From Paraburkholderia sp. UYCP14C (GTDB taxonomy: Bacteria; Pseudomonadota; Gammaproteobacteria; Burkholderiales; Burkholderiaceae): a DNA stretch of 42,618 bases. The notes beneath the pieces are model-generated. The model saw only the letters and a program-made list of their open reading frames with translations, made no database searches and was not told the DNA's origin. Of this stretch, positions 35,901 through 42,618 are shown piece after piece. Within the stretch, counting starts at the first letter, position 1. Every line of letters begins with the position of its first letter. The position numbers and the translations under genes are program-made. The DNA lies in contig NZ_SELS01000064.1 of NCBI RefSeq assembly GCF_004197395.1, forward strand, positions 1-42,618, written 5' to 3'.

Positions 35901-38900
35901 CCGCGAGCGAAAGCGACCCGAGCGAGCGTACCGCTCCCCGCGTATTGTCGATATTGCCCGCGACGTTCGCCGCGATATTGCCCTGTGCCGCGAATACGCC
36001 GCCCGCGTTGTTGAAGCTTCCGGCCTGAGCGGCGATCTGGCCGGCAGTGATGATTTTCCCGCCTGCGTTTGAGAGAGAGCCCGAACCGTTGCCCGGCGTG
36101 ATCGTCAGTGTCCCCGTTCCGGCGTCGAGGATCGTACCGCCGTCGTTATCGAGGTTAGCCGGGGCGAGCGTGAGGTCCGTACTGTTCGTCTGGATCGTCC
36201 CGCCCGCCGAGTTATCGAGCGTATTGCTGACGTTGAGACTCATCGGCGACGCGCCATACTGCGCGATCGTCCCGCCGTGATTGAGAAGATCCGTCGCGCC
36301 GAGCGCGAGCTGGTTCGCCTCGATATCGCCGCCGCTATTATCAAGCGTGGAGCCGATTGCGAGCGCCAGATCCGGCGCGACGATCGAGCCGCCGCTATTG
36401 GTCAGCGACCCGCTATGGATGGTCCCGTTCGAGGCCGCCCCAATCTGACCACCATTGTTCGTCAGCGTACCGCTCGCGAGGCTCAGGTCTGCATTCGAGA
36501 GCAGCTTGCCATTCGTGTTGTCGAGAGCGTTGGCAATCGTTGCCGTCAGCCCGGTCTGGCCGAGAACCAGACCTGCGGCATTGTCGAGTGCACCGGCCTG
36601 GGCGACGACCTGCCCATTGCTCTGGATGCTACCGCCCGCGTTCGAGATCGACCCCGCACCGTTACCCGGCGCAATCGTCAGCGTGCCGGTGCCTGCGTGG
36701 GTAATCGTGCCACCGTCGTTGTCGAGCGTGGCAGGGGCCAGCGTCAGGTCCGTGCTGTTCGTCTGGAGCGTACCGCCCGCCGAATTGTCGAGCATGCCCG
36801 AGACCGCGACGATCATCGGGCCGCTACCCGTCTGCGTAATCGTTCCCGCGTGATTGACGAGGTGGGTCGCGTTCAGCGATACCTGCGCGGCCTGCGTCGT
36901 TCCCGAGCTGTTGTCGAGCGTTGTCGCGCTCTCCGTCACCGTCTGGCCTGCCGCGATCGACCCGCCGCTGTTGGTCAGATGCGAACCAGCATTAACCGTC
37001 GTATTGCCCGATGCTCCGAGCGAGCCAACGCTGTTGTCGACCGATTGCCCTGTGACCAGGAGGTTTGTCTGCGCCGATACCGTGCCGTGATTGGCAATGG
37101 TGCCGCCCTGCAGCGTCACCGCACCATTGCCGCCGATGACGCCGCCCTGTGCGCCGGTCGCGGTCGTGCCCGCCGCGTTCATAAGCTGGCCCGTCGTCGT
37201 GACCGACAGGCCGTCGCCGTTCAGTGACGTAATGCGGCCTGCGGTATTGTCGAGCGATGTGCCCGACACCGACAAACCGGCTGCGCTTTGCATGGTCCCC
37301 TGATTGTTCGCAATGGCGCCGCCGTTGACCTGCATGGCACCCTGCGAGACCATCGAGCCGCCCTGGTTCGCGATCTGTCCGGACGCCCGCGCGTTGAGCG
37401 ACCCCTGCGAAGAGATGTCGCCCGCCAGGTTCGACAGGCTACCTGCGTTGAGCGCGACGCCCGTTCCACCCGTCAGTGCCCCATGGTCGTTGACCAGTGC
37501 GCCTGTGGCCTGCGCGTTCACCGCAGCGCCCGCGTTCGTGGTGGCGCCAGCCAGGTTCAGGTCGCCCGCGTTCGCCGTCAGCGACAGGTTGCCGTTGGTT
37601 GCCGTTTCGCTGCCCGCGAGATTCACGCGGCTACCCGAGAGCGACGCATTGCCGCCCGCCACGTTCTGGCCGGTCGCGTTCAGCTGACCCGAGGTCAGTA
37701 TCGAGAGGTCGCCGCTGTTGCCCACCGAGCCATCGCGGTTCACGCCCGCGCCCAGCGTCCCGGTTGAATCGAGGCTGCCTGCCGTGACAAACGTGCTGCG
37801 CTGTGCGGCAACGGTGCCGCTATTCGTCAGCGCTCCGGCTGTGTCAACGAAGGTATTGCCCTGCGCGTAGACGGTGCCGGTATTGGTTCCGCCTGCTGCA
37901 TTGATGACGGCATCGCCGCTGGCATTCATCGTCCCCGTTTGCACGAGCTGGCCAGCGGTGGTGAGCGTCAGATTACCGGCCTGTGCTTCGATGGTGCCGG
38001 CATTCGCGACCCCGACGCCATTCTCCGTGCCAACCAGAGTGATGCGACCTGCATACATTCCGCCGAGCTGCGCGACGTCGATAGAGACGGTGGGGGCAGG
38101 GCCGCTGCCTGCGATGGGCGTCGGCGTCAGGCTCGCGTAGTCGATATTGTTCGACCCAGTCGTAACGTTGAGCGTATTCGCATAGATGGCCGCATTAGCC
38201 TGTACGGCTCTCGCCAGCAGGTCCACCTCATCGATATTCGAGGCGTTCAGACCCGCGCCCTGGACAGTAATCGTGCCGCCGGTTACGTTAAAACCGGTAA
38301 GATTGCCGCTGCCGTCGATCAGCGGATTCCCGGTAGTGAGAATACCTTTCGTGGTATTAATGAAGCCGCCACCGTTGATAATAAGTCCACTCGAATTTGC
38401 GACCACGACCGCAGCGGTTTTCTGCCCGGCGACTTCGAGATAACCGCGCAACTGGGACGCGTTGTTGCTGTTGACCTGATTAACGATAATCTTTGCGGCA
38501 TTGCCTGGTCCAAAATTCGGATTACCGGATATCTGTCCCGCGAGTTGGGTGTTCGTATTAACTGGCGAATTGTTGAGAATCGCGCCGCCAGACGACACAT
38601 CGAATTGTGAATAAGTGTTAAGTGAAACACCCGCACCGGACGGCTTCGTCACGTTCACTTGAGGCAGACCGTTTGCCGTATTAATGACGTTCGGCGCGTG
38701 CGAGCCCGACGGTACGATCTGCGCGTTCGAGAGCGCGGGAACCGCCCCGAGGAGTATTAGCGCGGCAAAAGCCGCGTGACGCATGGCGAAAAGCGTAATC
38801 GGTCGGTGCGCAGGCGACGGCCCGGTTTCTCCGTGACTTGTACTATGCCCGATTGCTGTTTCTGCGACCGCGACGAGCATCCCCCGGCGCTTGCTAAAAA

Positions 38901-38925
38901 CAAGCCGGTAACAACGGTTATTCAT
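29905..38925 (-). CDS. bcpA: Giant two-partner secretion exoprotein, BcpA/CdiA-FHA type
   Basis: A 3006-residue protein. The start at 38925 gives an extended signal peptide region (MNNRCYRLVFSKRRG...LVAVAE) and Ala-rich signal core ending SNAQ at about 69. Then comes a TPS domain (NGLPQVNVTKPSGAGVSLNTYSQF; NPNFG at 135-139), followed by long FHA-1 beta-helix repeats rich in LDNxxG and NAGG. A conserved middle domain (GLFHRDTAPNAPYLIETNP, KRLGDGLYEQQLVQNEITSLTG) is encoded near 33840-34035. FHA-2 repeats and an Ala/Gly-rich pretoxin region follow. The pretoxin motif SVELYN (30511-30522 encodes ELYN) precedes a 201-residue tail without beta-helix repeats, hydrophobic and small-residue rich. The protein is exported by the partner transporter to the cell surface, where such proteins mediate contact-dependent inhibition or adhesion. 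Confidence 0.92.
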   Translation of the reverse strand: MNNRCYRLVFSKRRGMLVAVAETAIGHSTSHGETGPSPAHRPITLFAMRHAAFAALILLGAVPALSNAQIVPSGSHAPNVINTANGLPQVNVTKPSGAGVSLNTYSQFDVSSGGAILNNSPVNTNTQLAGQISGNPNFGPGNAAKIIVNQVNSNNASQLRGYLEVAGQKTAAVVVANSSGLIINGGGFINTTKGILTTGNPLIDGSGNLTGFNVTGGTITVQGAGLNASNIDEVDLLARAVQANAAIYANTLNVTTGSNNIDYASLTPTPIAGSGPAPTVSIDVAQLGGMYAGRITLVGTENGVGVANAGTIEAQAGNLTLTTAGQLVQTGTMNASGDAVINAAGGTNTGTVYAQGNTFVDTAGALTNSGTVAAQRSTFVTAGSLDSTGTLGAGVNRDGSVGNSGDLSILTSGQLNATGQNVAGGNASLSGSRVNLAGSETATNGNLSLTANAGDLNLAGATTNAGAAVNAQATGALVNDHGALTGGTGVALNAGSLSNLAGDISSQGSLNARASGQIANQGGSMVSQGAMQVNGGAIANNQGTMQSAAGLSVSGTSLDNTAGRITSLNGDGLSVTTTGQLMNAAGTTATGAQGGVIGGNGAVTLQGGTIANHGTVSAQTNLLVTGQSVDNSVGSLGASGNTTVNAGSHLTNSGGSIAAGQTVTESATTLDNSSGTTQAAQVSLNATHLVNHAGTITQTGSGPMIVAVSGMLDNSAGGTLQTNSTDLTLAPATLDNDGGTITHAGTGTLTIAPGNGAGSISNAGGSIQSNGQVVAQAGALDNAAGLVLGQTGLTATIANALDNTNGKLLSNADLSLASGTLTNNGGQIGAASNGTIHSGSLTNSGGSIVAPDLALAIGSTLDNSGGDIEANQLALGATDLLNHGGTIAQYGASPMSLNVSNTLDNSAGGTIQTNSTDLTLAPANLDNDGGTILDAGTGTLTITPGNGSGSLSNAGGKIITAGQIAAQAGSFNNAGGVFAAQGNIAANVAGNIDNTRGAVRSLGSLSLAGGGALANTNGQIQSGTGAAGDASTLGVQAASIDNTNGLVSNLGTGNTTVQGGSQTTNSGGVITGNGNVAVDTSTLSNTQGGQVSGGSVDLQANTVDNSGGVIGSFAGPTGDVAITTTGAITNTNGQIGATHNLTVDAATLTGGGAYSAANDVAINIQGDFAPTSGFAFNAGHDLSFTVPGTFNNASLLEANDNLDVNAGDIVNSGIMMAGGTLTTHSATLENSNAIVGGSVSLNARSSISNVGPAALIGATDSNGSLELLAPDIENRDDTTATDTMATTAIFGLGKVVLAGGKDANGNYTNANLINNVSALIQSSGDMGLYANQVTNTRRVMTTDGAYVEPLDASSPYLQQLGISLSGCAAANMAACGPGNPKVMGLQFDPNASNYDPAAIAAVQAQPGGMPINPPHGGQWNSTYQYTTYTGVALANLITAISPQAQIIAGGNLDASKVGTFQNYWSAVAAVSNIAAPVSLDQTSWRGQLAPGVQVTYSGQYHYDNYDNTEYNWQLPFGNATFVTSNPGGYQVAPADIHTYALPSYESSFVAGGTLSGTGVNINNPAGNAGVPSLGLVPGQSLGGVTVGGVSGSAGGSKSAAASVKSGSGLVNPIIASATAVNVLSNLTIPQGGLFHRDTAPNAPYLIETNPAFTNAKTFISSNYYLQQLGLNPQSVEKRLGDGLYEQQLVQNEITSLTGKAVLGPYTDVQSMYEALMAAGASLAGSLNLPLGMALSPDQVAALTTNVVIMQTEVVDGQSVLVPVVYLAKASQQNMNGPLIAATDIDLRNAQTFNNSGTVQASNTLSIQGQQINNAFGTLQSGGLMSLATTGNVDLTSAIVNAGSLALNAGGDLILNTAANTVNQVSATGATRTTTTLGPIANLNVKGDAAIVTGGNVEQNGANLNVGGNLGMAVGGNYDIGTVQTGEHKVVAGANGVSNTDINQTTGSSINVGGVSQIGVGGNLTATGANINLGGGGTVAANGDVTLQAAKASSTVDSNSSGGDSHGSYSASQHTSADTLTGTTLNAGNSLTVASGHDINLTGSTINLDKGTATLAAANNVNIGAATATYVDNSQEQHSHSNVVSGKEVSSSSSTTTTLNQGSMISADGVSISSGKDINVAGSTIVGTNDVSLSAVHDVNITTTQDTSQSSSSYEEKRSGFGAMSGGGFSLNYGTSDTKQTTNDSSVTNNGSLIGSTNGSLSIQAGNTLHVTGSDLVAAQNVTGTAANVIIDAATDTSHHDETQETKQSGFTLGLSGSVGDAINGAVSQGQALASGNSNGRAEALHAIAAGGDAAMAGIGAAGLAGGATGPNAPSIGVQLSFGSSQSKNTFTEDQTTQKGSNVQAGGTAAFVATGDGTPGSGNLTIAGSNVSANDVVLAAKNQVNIVNTTNTDTTASTNKSSSASVGVSYGTQGFGVSASMSNAHGDANSNAAIQNASHVTGANSVTIVSGGDTNIIGSQVNGNQVTANVGGNLNIESVQDTTVSTAHQSSAGGGFSISQGGGSASFSAQNGHADSNYAQVNEQAGIQAGNGGFDVNVKGNTNLTGAVISSTADPSQNNLTTGTLTYSDIQNQSHYDATSNGISAGVGVGNTGKALGPSSVSGTGGLSPMISQNDSGDQSATTRSAVSAGTINITNQAAQTQDVSTLSRDTTNTNGTVSATPDVNNILNQQADTMQAAQAAGQVVAQGIGMYADAQEKAADKAGDTAAAAAWTEGGDSRALLQAAGGALIGGLGGGSVFTVAGGAAGAGLASKMADQLDSISKGVTSETGSDLLGNLAANVAAGVGGALVGGTAGAATGSSVELYNQMLDPKKNALSKVCNGLSACDPSLAMAAVNADGANATIASNNMQTGAMYGVPAAAVVALGPEAVIAAGLAGGYDYAGSYVNYKTGASPDAPNFTNSYIAGIVGGLSAPFAIGDKAIATMGTAGKIVANGYNAAVNGVAAFGSAGMTGNNPDLSAGVATATTGAGSWAKAVLPSPIGNAVNQIMQGAAGPIQQAIQNSQSHK
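29908..30510 (-). other. Variable C-terminal tail of BcpA (candidate membrane-active toxin)
   Basis: These are the 201 codons after ELYN. Segments such as MYGVPAAAVVALGPEAVIAAGLAGG, YIAGIVGGLSAPFAIG and NAAVNGVAAFGSAGM are hydrophobic and Gly/Ala-rich, without a nuclease-like His/Asp/Lys cluster. This suggests an ionophore or membrane toxin, matched by membrane-type candidate immunity proteins. It is inference from composition and position. Confidence 0.5.
36088..36220. repeat. Internal DNA repeat in bcpA, copy 1
   Basis: About 133 bp that aligns without gaps to 36661-36793, offset 573 bp (191 codons). It encodes LDNSAGGTIQTNSTDLTLAP and the following DNDGGT region. Confidence 0.7.
36661..36793. 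repeat. Internal DNA repeat in bcpA, copy 2
   Basis: Partner of 36088-36220, encoding the near-identical LDNSAGGTLQTNSTDLTLAP block. It is evidence of expansion of the FHA-1 repeat region by duplication. Confidence 0.7.
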
Positions 38926-39131
38926 TGCTTGTATCCGTAGTGCCGAATGAAGCCCCGCAGGTTGCGGAGCGTTTTCCAAACGATTTACGACGCAAGGCCA
39001 TGAAGGCAGATGCGCGCCGCTTCCCGATTCGCTTTGAGCGTGTGATGGATGAGGCTATCAGAGGGATCGCAAAGTCACCATTAGGTACGTCTGAATTAAT
39101 GTCAATCTGACAATATTTGATGGTTATTCTT

Positions 39132-39299
39132 TTATTTCCCAACCTCCCTGTCGTCAAGTCTTCTCAGTATCTGATTTAAATCGGGATCGGGCGGTGCATC
39201 ATTACTTCGCGCAAAAATCACCAGACCAGTAATGCACGACACCAGCAGCAAGGCTACGACCGCCGAAGCGACGACGAAGATCGCGGTTATGTCGTTCAT
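39132..39299 (-). CDS. Small single-pass membrane protein, 55 aa
   Basis: MNDITAIFVVASAVVALLLV opens a single hydrophobic helix (about residues 5-30), followed by a polar tail (RSNDAPPDPDLNQILRRLDD). The start at 39299 removes a 12-residue basic extension and follows a G-rich segment. It lies between the regulator-like gene and bcpA on the same strand. The tail is acidic and probably cytoplasmic or periplasmic depending on orientation. No family is recognised. Its position ahead of the exoprotein gene suggests an accessory role in the operon. Confidence 0.55.
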   Translation of the reverse strand: MNDITAIFVVASAVVALLLVSCITGLVIFARSNDAPPDPDLNQILRRLDDREVGK

Positions 39300-39342
39300 G
39301 CGGCCGCCCCCGTTTATTCGTTGACCGGATTTCACGCAGGAA

Positions 39343-39843
39343 TTAGCCCGGCATCCCTGTCAGGCGCGAGACGAGCAGCGCAAAGAACTCCGAGTCTGCC
39401 GGCGACGGGTTGCTGCCGGCGAGCGGCGATATGCTCGCCTCCGCTGCCGCCGCGAGCTGGTACCAGGCGTCGTGATAACGTTCGCCACGATAAGTTTCGA
39501 GCTGGCCGTCGTGCCGTACGAGTAGCGGCGCGATCTGCGCGACCTCGTACGGAAAGAGCTGCCAGCTCCCGTTACTCTGCTCGCGCAGAAGGCACGCACT
39601 GAGGACCGTCTCGGCGGCGCGGAATGGCCTTGCGTCAATCGCGCCTCGATTCTCCGCGCACAGCATCAGCCGGGACACATAGACGGCGCGCGCGAGCGCT
39701 GCGAGATGCTCAAGCGTGCCGTGACCGCTGCGGAATAGGGCGAGAGCGTTGTGATGCGAGAGCGAGAGCCGCTTCACAACGAATGCAGGCAGCGGTAGCA
39801 ACTCCTCGCGCGAGCGCGGCTTTTGGCGCAGCTTGCGACTCAT
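39343..39843 (-). CDS. Regulator-like protein of the CDI-type operon, 166 aa
   Basis: The protein opens MSRKLRQKPRSREELLPLPA and continues LSLSHHNALALFRSGHGTLEHLAALARAVYVSRLML, a helical module shared with the truncated copy at 26217-26385. A middle part (AETVLSACLLREQSNGSWQLFPYEVAQIAPLLVRHD) and C-terminal helices follow. I recall similar short Burkholderia proteins being annotated as Fis-family regulators, but I see no clear helix-turn-helix. The ATG overlaps the stop of a 32-residue ORF (ATGA), and a 55-residue membrane ORF follows. The gene is first in line before bcpA, suitable for an operon regulator. Confidence 0.7.
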   Translation of the reverse strand: MSRKLRQKPRSREELLPLPAFVVKRLSLSHHNALALFRSGHGTLEHLAALARAVYVSRLMLCAENRGAIDARPFRAAETVLSACLLREQSNGSWQLFPYEVAQIAPLLVRHDGQLETYRGERYHDAWYQLAAAAEASISPLAGSNPSPADSEFFALLVSRLTGMPG

Positions 39844-39938
39844 CGCGGCGCCCGATATGTGGAGTCGCGTACGAACAGGACGGCGAATACGGCGACGACG
39901 AACCCCACGACCAAACCGATGGCAAACCGGGCGCTCAT
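39840..39938 (-). CDS. Micro-ORF, 32-aa membrane peptide
   Basis: MSARFAIGLVVGFVVAVFAV is the start of a single hydrophobic helix, ending in a short polar tail (RDSTYRAPR). Its TGA overlaps the ATG of the regulator-like gene (ATGA), and its own ATG overlaps the TGA of the frame upstream. This chain of coupled overlaps argues that it is translated. The ribosome binding site is not evident, consistent with coupling. Confidence 0.45.
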   Translation of the reverse strand: MSARFAIGLVVGFVVAVFAVLFVRDSTYRAPR

Positions 39939-40039
39939 GAGAGGTACCCCGGGTACGAAGTAACGAGCTGCGAACGCGCGAGGGCTTCCTGCGTCGCTTT
40001 GGCGCTCAGATCACCGATTGCCAGTTCGTGCGCCCAACG
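39935..40039 (-). pseudogene. Coupled open frame upstream of the micro-ORF (5' end missing or frameshifted)
   Basis: A 34-codon open frame reading HELAIGDLSAKATQEALARS and then QLVTSYPGYLS ends in a TGA that overlaps the next ATG. It has no start codon. A different frame upstream (TTESRVLIVDDAVCDDVG) runs to about 40035 and could be the N-terminal part after a frameshift. The rest of the gap to 40259 shows no other gene. Confidence 0.3.
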
Positions 40040-40259
40040 TCATCGCACACGGCATCATCTACGATCAGCACACGACTCTCCGTAGTTCGGCAGACAGTTT
40101 CCGTAGGTGCCGTATCGTAAGACGTATCCACCTCAATACTGCGGCTTGGCCTTTCCACGCCCGCGCATCTTGCATCTCCCCTCTGGAGGAGCTTCAACCG
40201 CATTGCTCGGGTTTCGAGGTCGTTTAATGTTGGCGAATTGTAAGTTATATAGAGGTACC

Positions 40260-40269
40260 GCAAGCAAGC
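40260..40269 (+). repeat. 10-bp direct repeat GCAAGCAAGC, right copy (candidate target-site duplication)
   Basis: It is identical to 26207-26216. The SDR coding frame resumes here as A-S-K-H-A-V-E-G. Confidence 0.75.
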
Positions 40270-40544
40270 ATGCAGTCGAAGGACTGACCAAATCCGCAGC
40301 GATCGAAGGCGCCGCCTCCGGCGTGTGCGTCAATGCCATCGCTCCGGGGCCGGTCGAGACCGCCATGCTGGCAAGGCTGACCGGCAACGAGGAACGCAAA
40401 ACCGCGTTTCTCGCGAGCGTGCCGCTCAAACGTGCGGGAACGCCGGAAGAAATCGCGGACGCGATCGTCTTCCTCGCATCGGCGAAGGCGAGCTTCATCA
40501 CCGGTGAGATTCTGAAAATAAACGGCGGGAAAACGGCGTCGTGA
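40260..40544 (+). pseudogene. Short-chain dehydrogenase, C-terminal part (right of insert)
   Basis: The frame resumes within the active-site motif: ASKHAVEGLTKSAAIEG, VCVNAIAPGPVETAML, VPLKRAGTPEEIADAIVFLAS, FITGEILKINGG. These are standard C-terminal SDR elements (helix F, PG motif, substrate loop and the terminal dimer strand). With the 5' part at 25740-26216 it makes one 250-residue enzyme. No start of its own is credible, so it is not expressed as a functional protein. The DUF3237 gene follows by 72 nt and was probably co-transcribed with it originally. Confidence 0.88.
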
Positions 40545-40616
40545 AATGCGCCGTCAACCGGGCAAACGAGTTCCACACTATTCAAACCTGTCACATCGTG
40601 ACCCACGAGGTGCCCC

Positions 40617-41111
40617 ATGTCCGATCAGGTCTTCGGGACCCTTCCTCTCCCGCTGAAAAGCATTGCGACTCAACCGTTGTTCGTCATGAGGCTCGACGTC
40701 AAGCCGATCGTGGTGGTCGGCCAAACACCGGGACCGTTTCGCCGGGTCGGCATTGTTCCTTCGGGGACATTCGCGGGTGATCGATTGTCCGGGATCATCC
40801 TCGATGGCGGCAGTGACTGGCAAGCCGTGCGCGACGACGGCAGCACGACGCTCGATGTGCGTCTGCTGCTCAAGACGGATGATGACGTGACGATTGCGAT
40901 GTCCTACCGCGGGGTTCGCCACGGTCCCGCCGAACTGATACAGCGGCTCGAACGAGGACAGGTGATCGATCCATCCAGCTATTACTTTCGCATCGCCCCG
41001 ATTTTCGAAGCGCCGGCCGGTCGATATGAATGGCTCAATCGCATCATTGCCGTGGGCGCGGGGCACCGCTTCGAAACTGGACCGGTGTATAGCGTGTTCG
41101 AGGTTTTGTGA
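40617..41111 (+). CDS. DUF3237 domain protein
   Basis: A 164-residue cytoplasmic protein with family features: PLFVMRLDVKPIVVVGQTP, GIVPSGTFAGDRLSGIILDGGSDW, LDVRLLLKTDDDVTIAMSYRGVRHGP, YYFRIAPIFEAPAGRYEWLN and terminal YSVFEVL. DUF3237 proteins form a small beta-barrel of unknown function, often encoded beside oxidoreductases of aromatic or terpenoid degradation. GAGG precedes the ATG. It lost its upstream promoter link to the LysR-regulated SDR gene when the 14-kb insert arrived, unless it has its own promoter. Confidence 0.88.
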   Translation: MSDQVFGTLPLPLKSIATQPLFVMRLDVKPIVVVGQTPGPFRRVGIVPSGTFAGDRLSGIILDGGSDWQAVRDDGSTTLDVRLLLKTDDDVTIAMSYRGVRHGPAELIQRLERGQVIDPSSYYFRIAPIFEAPAGRYEWLNRIIAVGAGHRFETGPVYSVFEVL

Positions 41112-41161
41112 GTCGCCGTCGTTTTTCCTGAAAGCGGCCATTTGGCGGAGCGCGCAATAAA

Positions 41162-41560
41162 CTACTGAGTCACGGGATCGTGACAACAGACGCAAATCTT
41201 GTTTCCCTCCGGGTCACGGAAATACGCCCCGTAATAGTTCGGATGGTAGTGTGCTCGCAAGCCCGGAGGGCCTTCACAAGAACCTGAGTTCGCCAGCGCG
41301 CGGGCGTACGCGTTGTCGACCGAACGACGATCGGGCGCAAGCAAGGCCACCATCTGACCGTTTCCGTGTTCTGCCGAGTTGCCATCATAGGGTCTGCCGA
41401 TCAGGAAGAGCGGACGCGGCATACCCTCAGCCATCCAACCTGCCCATGGTTTATCTGGCTCGCAAAACTTCAGTTTGTATCCCAACTCGTTCATGACGAC
41501 CGAATAGAAATTAAACGCACGGTCAAAGTCATTCACTCCAACGAAAACATGCGAAATCAT
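41162..41560 (-). CDS. VOC-family (glyoxalase/dioxygenase fold) protein
   Basis: A 132-residue protein. The start at 41560 is chosen because the family opening MISHVFVGVNDFDRAFNFY begins there and the upstream extension is unrelated. Paired beta-alpha-beta modules hold the metal positions: His in ISHVFVGV, a mid-protein MVALLAPDRRSVD segment, and the AHYHPNYYGAYFRDPEGNKICVCC block with His and the terminal Glu. VOC members include glyoxalases, fosfomycin-resistance enzymes and extradiol dioxygenases; the short form here is most like uncharacterised glyoxalase-like proteins. It converges with the DUF3237 gene. Confidence 0.85.
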   Translation of the reverse strand: MISHVFVGVNDFDRAFNFYSVVMNELGYKLKFCEPDKPWAGWMAEGMPRPLFLIGRPYDGNSAEHGNGQMVALLAPDRRSVDNAYARALANSGSCEGPPGLRAHYHPNYYGAYFRDPEGNKICVCCHDPVTQ

Positions 41561-42335
<775 letters not shown>

Positions 42336-42361
42336 AGAAATAGCGACAAGAGGAAAGAGAG

Positions 42362-42618
42362 ATGCGCAAACTGTTGATGACTTTGTTGATGGCCGGCTCA
42401 TTGCTCGCGGGCGGTGTCGGCACCGCATTCGCGGACGACGCCTCGGCGCCGGCGGCCGCCTCCGTGCCGGTCGCGCAAGCGTCCGCGACTCCCGCGGCAC
42501 CGGCCGCGGCGGATGCCGCCGCATCGGCACCGGCCGCCCCAACCGCACCGTTCTCGGTCGATTCATCGAAGATCAACTCCGGCGACACCGCGTGGATGCT
42601 GACCTCGACCGCGCTGGT
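42362..42618 (+). CDS. amtB: Ammonium transporter AmtB, 5' part (runs off the window)
   Basis: The ATG has AAGAGGAAAGAGAG upstream. The 85 visible codons encode a signal peptide (RKLLMTLLMAGSLLAGG, cleavage after AFA), an Ala/Pro/Ser-rich linker typical of Burkholderiales AmtB, and the start of the first helix, SGDTAWMLTSTALV, a recognisable Amt signature. AmtB is a trimeric inner-membrane ammonium channel regulated by GlnK. The gene is cut by the window edge. Confidence 0.92.
   Translation, partial: MRKLLMTLLMAGSLLAGGVGTAFADDASAPAAASVPVAQASATPAAPAAADAAASAPAAPTAPFSVDSSKINSGDTAWMLTSTAL

Larger units (their letters stand above)
26217..40259. mobile_element. 14.0-kb insert carrying a two-partner secretion / CDI-like operon
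   Basis: The segment interrupts an SDR gene within its YTASK-H motif and is bounded by 10-bp direct repeats. It holds, read on the minus strand, a decayed frame, a 32-aa membrane ORF, a regulator-like gene, a 55-aa membrane ORF, bcpA, two membrane genes, bcpB, a lipoprotein gene and a truncated regulator-like gene. No integrase, transposase or obvious terminal inverted repeats are seen; the ends read GGGCATGG (left) and GGTACCTC (right, complement). The left end cuts a gene, so the present element may be incomplete. Confidence 0.75.

Noticed and set aside
26217-40259. Searched for IS-type terminal inverted repeats, integrase or tRNA attachment at the island ends
   Set aside because: The ends share only GG and no tRNA or recombinase sequence was found, so I do not assign an element class.

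Overview
The window looks like a chromosomal segment of a Burkholderiales bacterium (Burkholderia, Paraburkholderia or Caballeronia type). The evidence is high GC with strong third-position GC bias, a glnK-amtB pair, a PhbB-type acetoacetyl-CoA reductase, and a giant two-partner-secretion exoprotein with an extended signal peptide and a Burkholderia-type ELYN pretoxin motif. I could run no database search, so family names come from motif recognition.

Layout. 1-4580: a SymE-like toxin remnant, a kelch-repeat lipoprotein, a pair of unknown lipoproteins and a Tat-exported Ysc84/SYLF protein. 4581-10808: a catabolic locus with an ACS-type MFS transporter and an atypical MBL-fold protein, two tandem IclR regulators, then a DUF2783 protein and an FAD aromatic monooxygenase. 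Both flanking promoter regions share an 11-bp word. 11147-16256: a Vgb-like beta-propeller, DUF1810, an alpha/beta hydrolase, small unknown genes, phbB and a gene-poor stretch with palindromes. 16536-20419: a frameshifted nnrS, a lipoprotein with an RNase Sa-like fold that has lost two catalytic residues, an NDH-2 dehydrogenase and a small unknown gene.

20466-23301 is a tryptophan island. A 16-residue leader peptide with tandem Trp codons precedes a terminator hairpin and a TrpRS gene, which is classical ribosome-mediated attenuation. Immediately downstream lies a decayed Pseudomonas-type trpI-trpBA locus: trpI lacks its DNA-binding domain, trpB keeps only its C-terminus, and trpA is frameshifted. 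The fusion implies one deletion across the divergent promoter.

23409-41560 was originally nemA, a divergent lysR, an SDR gene, a DUF3237 gene and a VOC-family gene. The SDR gene is cut immediately after its catalytic YTASK motif by a 14,043-bp insert (26217-40259) flanked by the 10-bp repeat GCAAGCAAGC. Rejoining the halves and restoring one lost base gives exactly 250 codons plus stop. The insert carries a contact-dependent-inhibition-like operon on the minus strand: micro-ORFs, a regulator-like gene, a 3006-aa BcpA/CdiA-like exoprotein with a hydrophobic C-terminal tail, two overlapping membrane proteins that are candidate immunity proteins, the outer-membrane transporter, a lipoprotein, and a second regulator-like gene truncated at the junction. 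No integrase or transposase is visible.

41997-42618: glnK (TTG start) and the 5' end of amtB.
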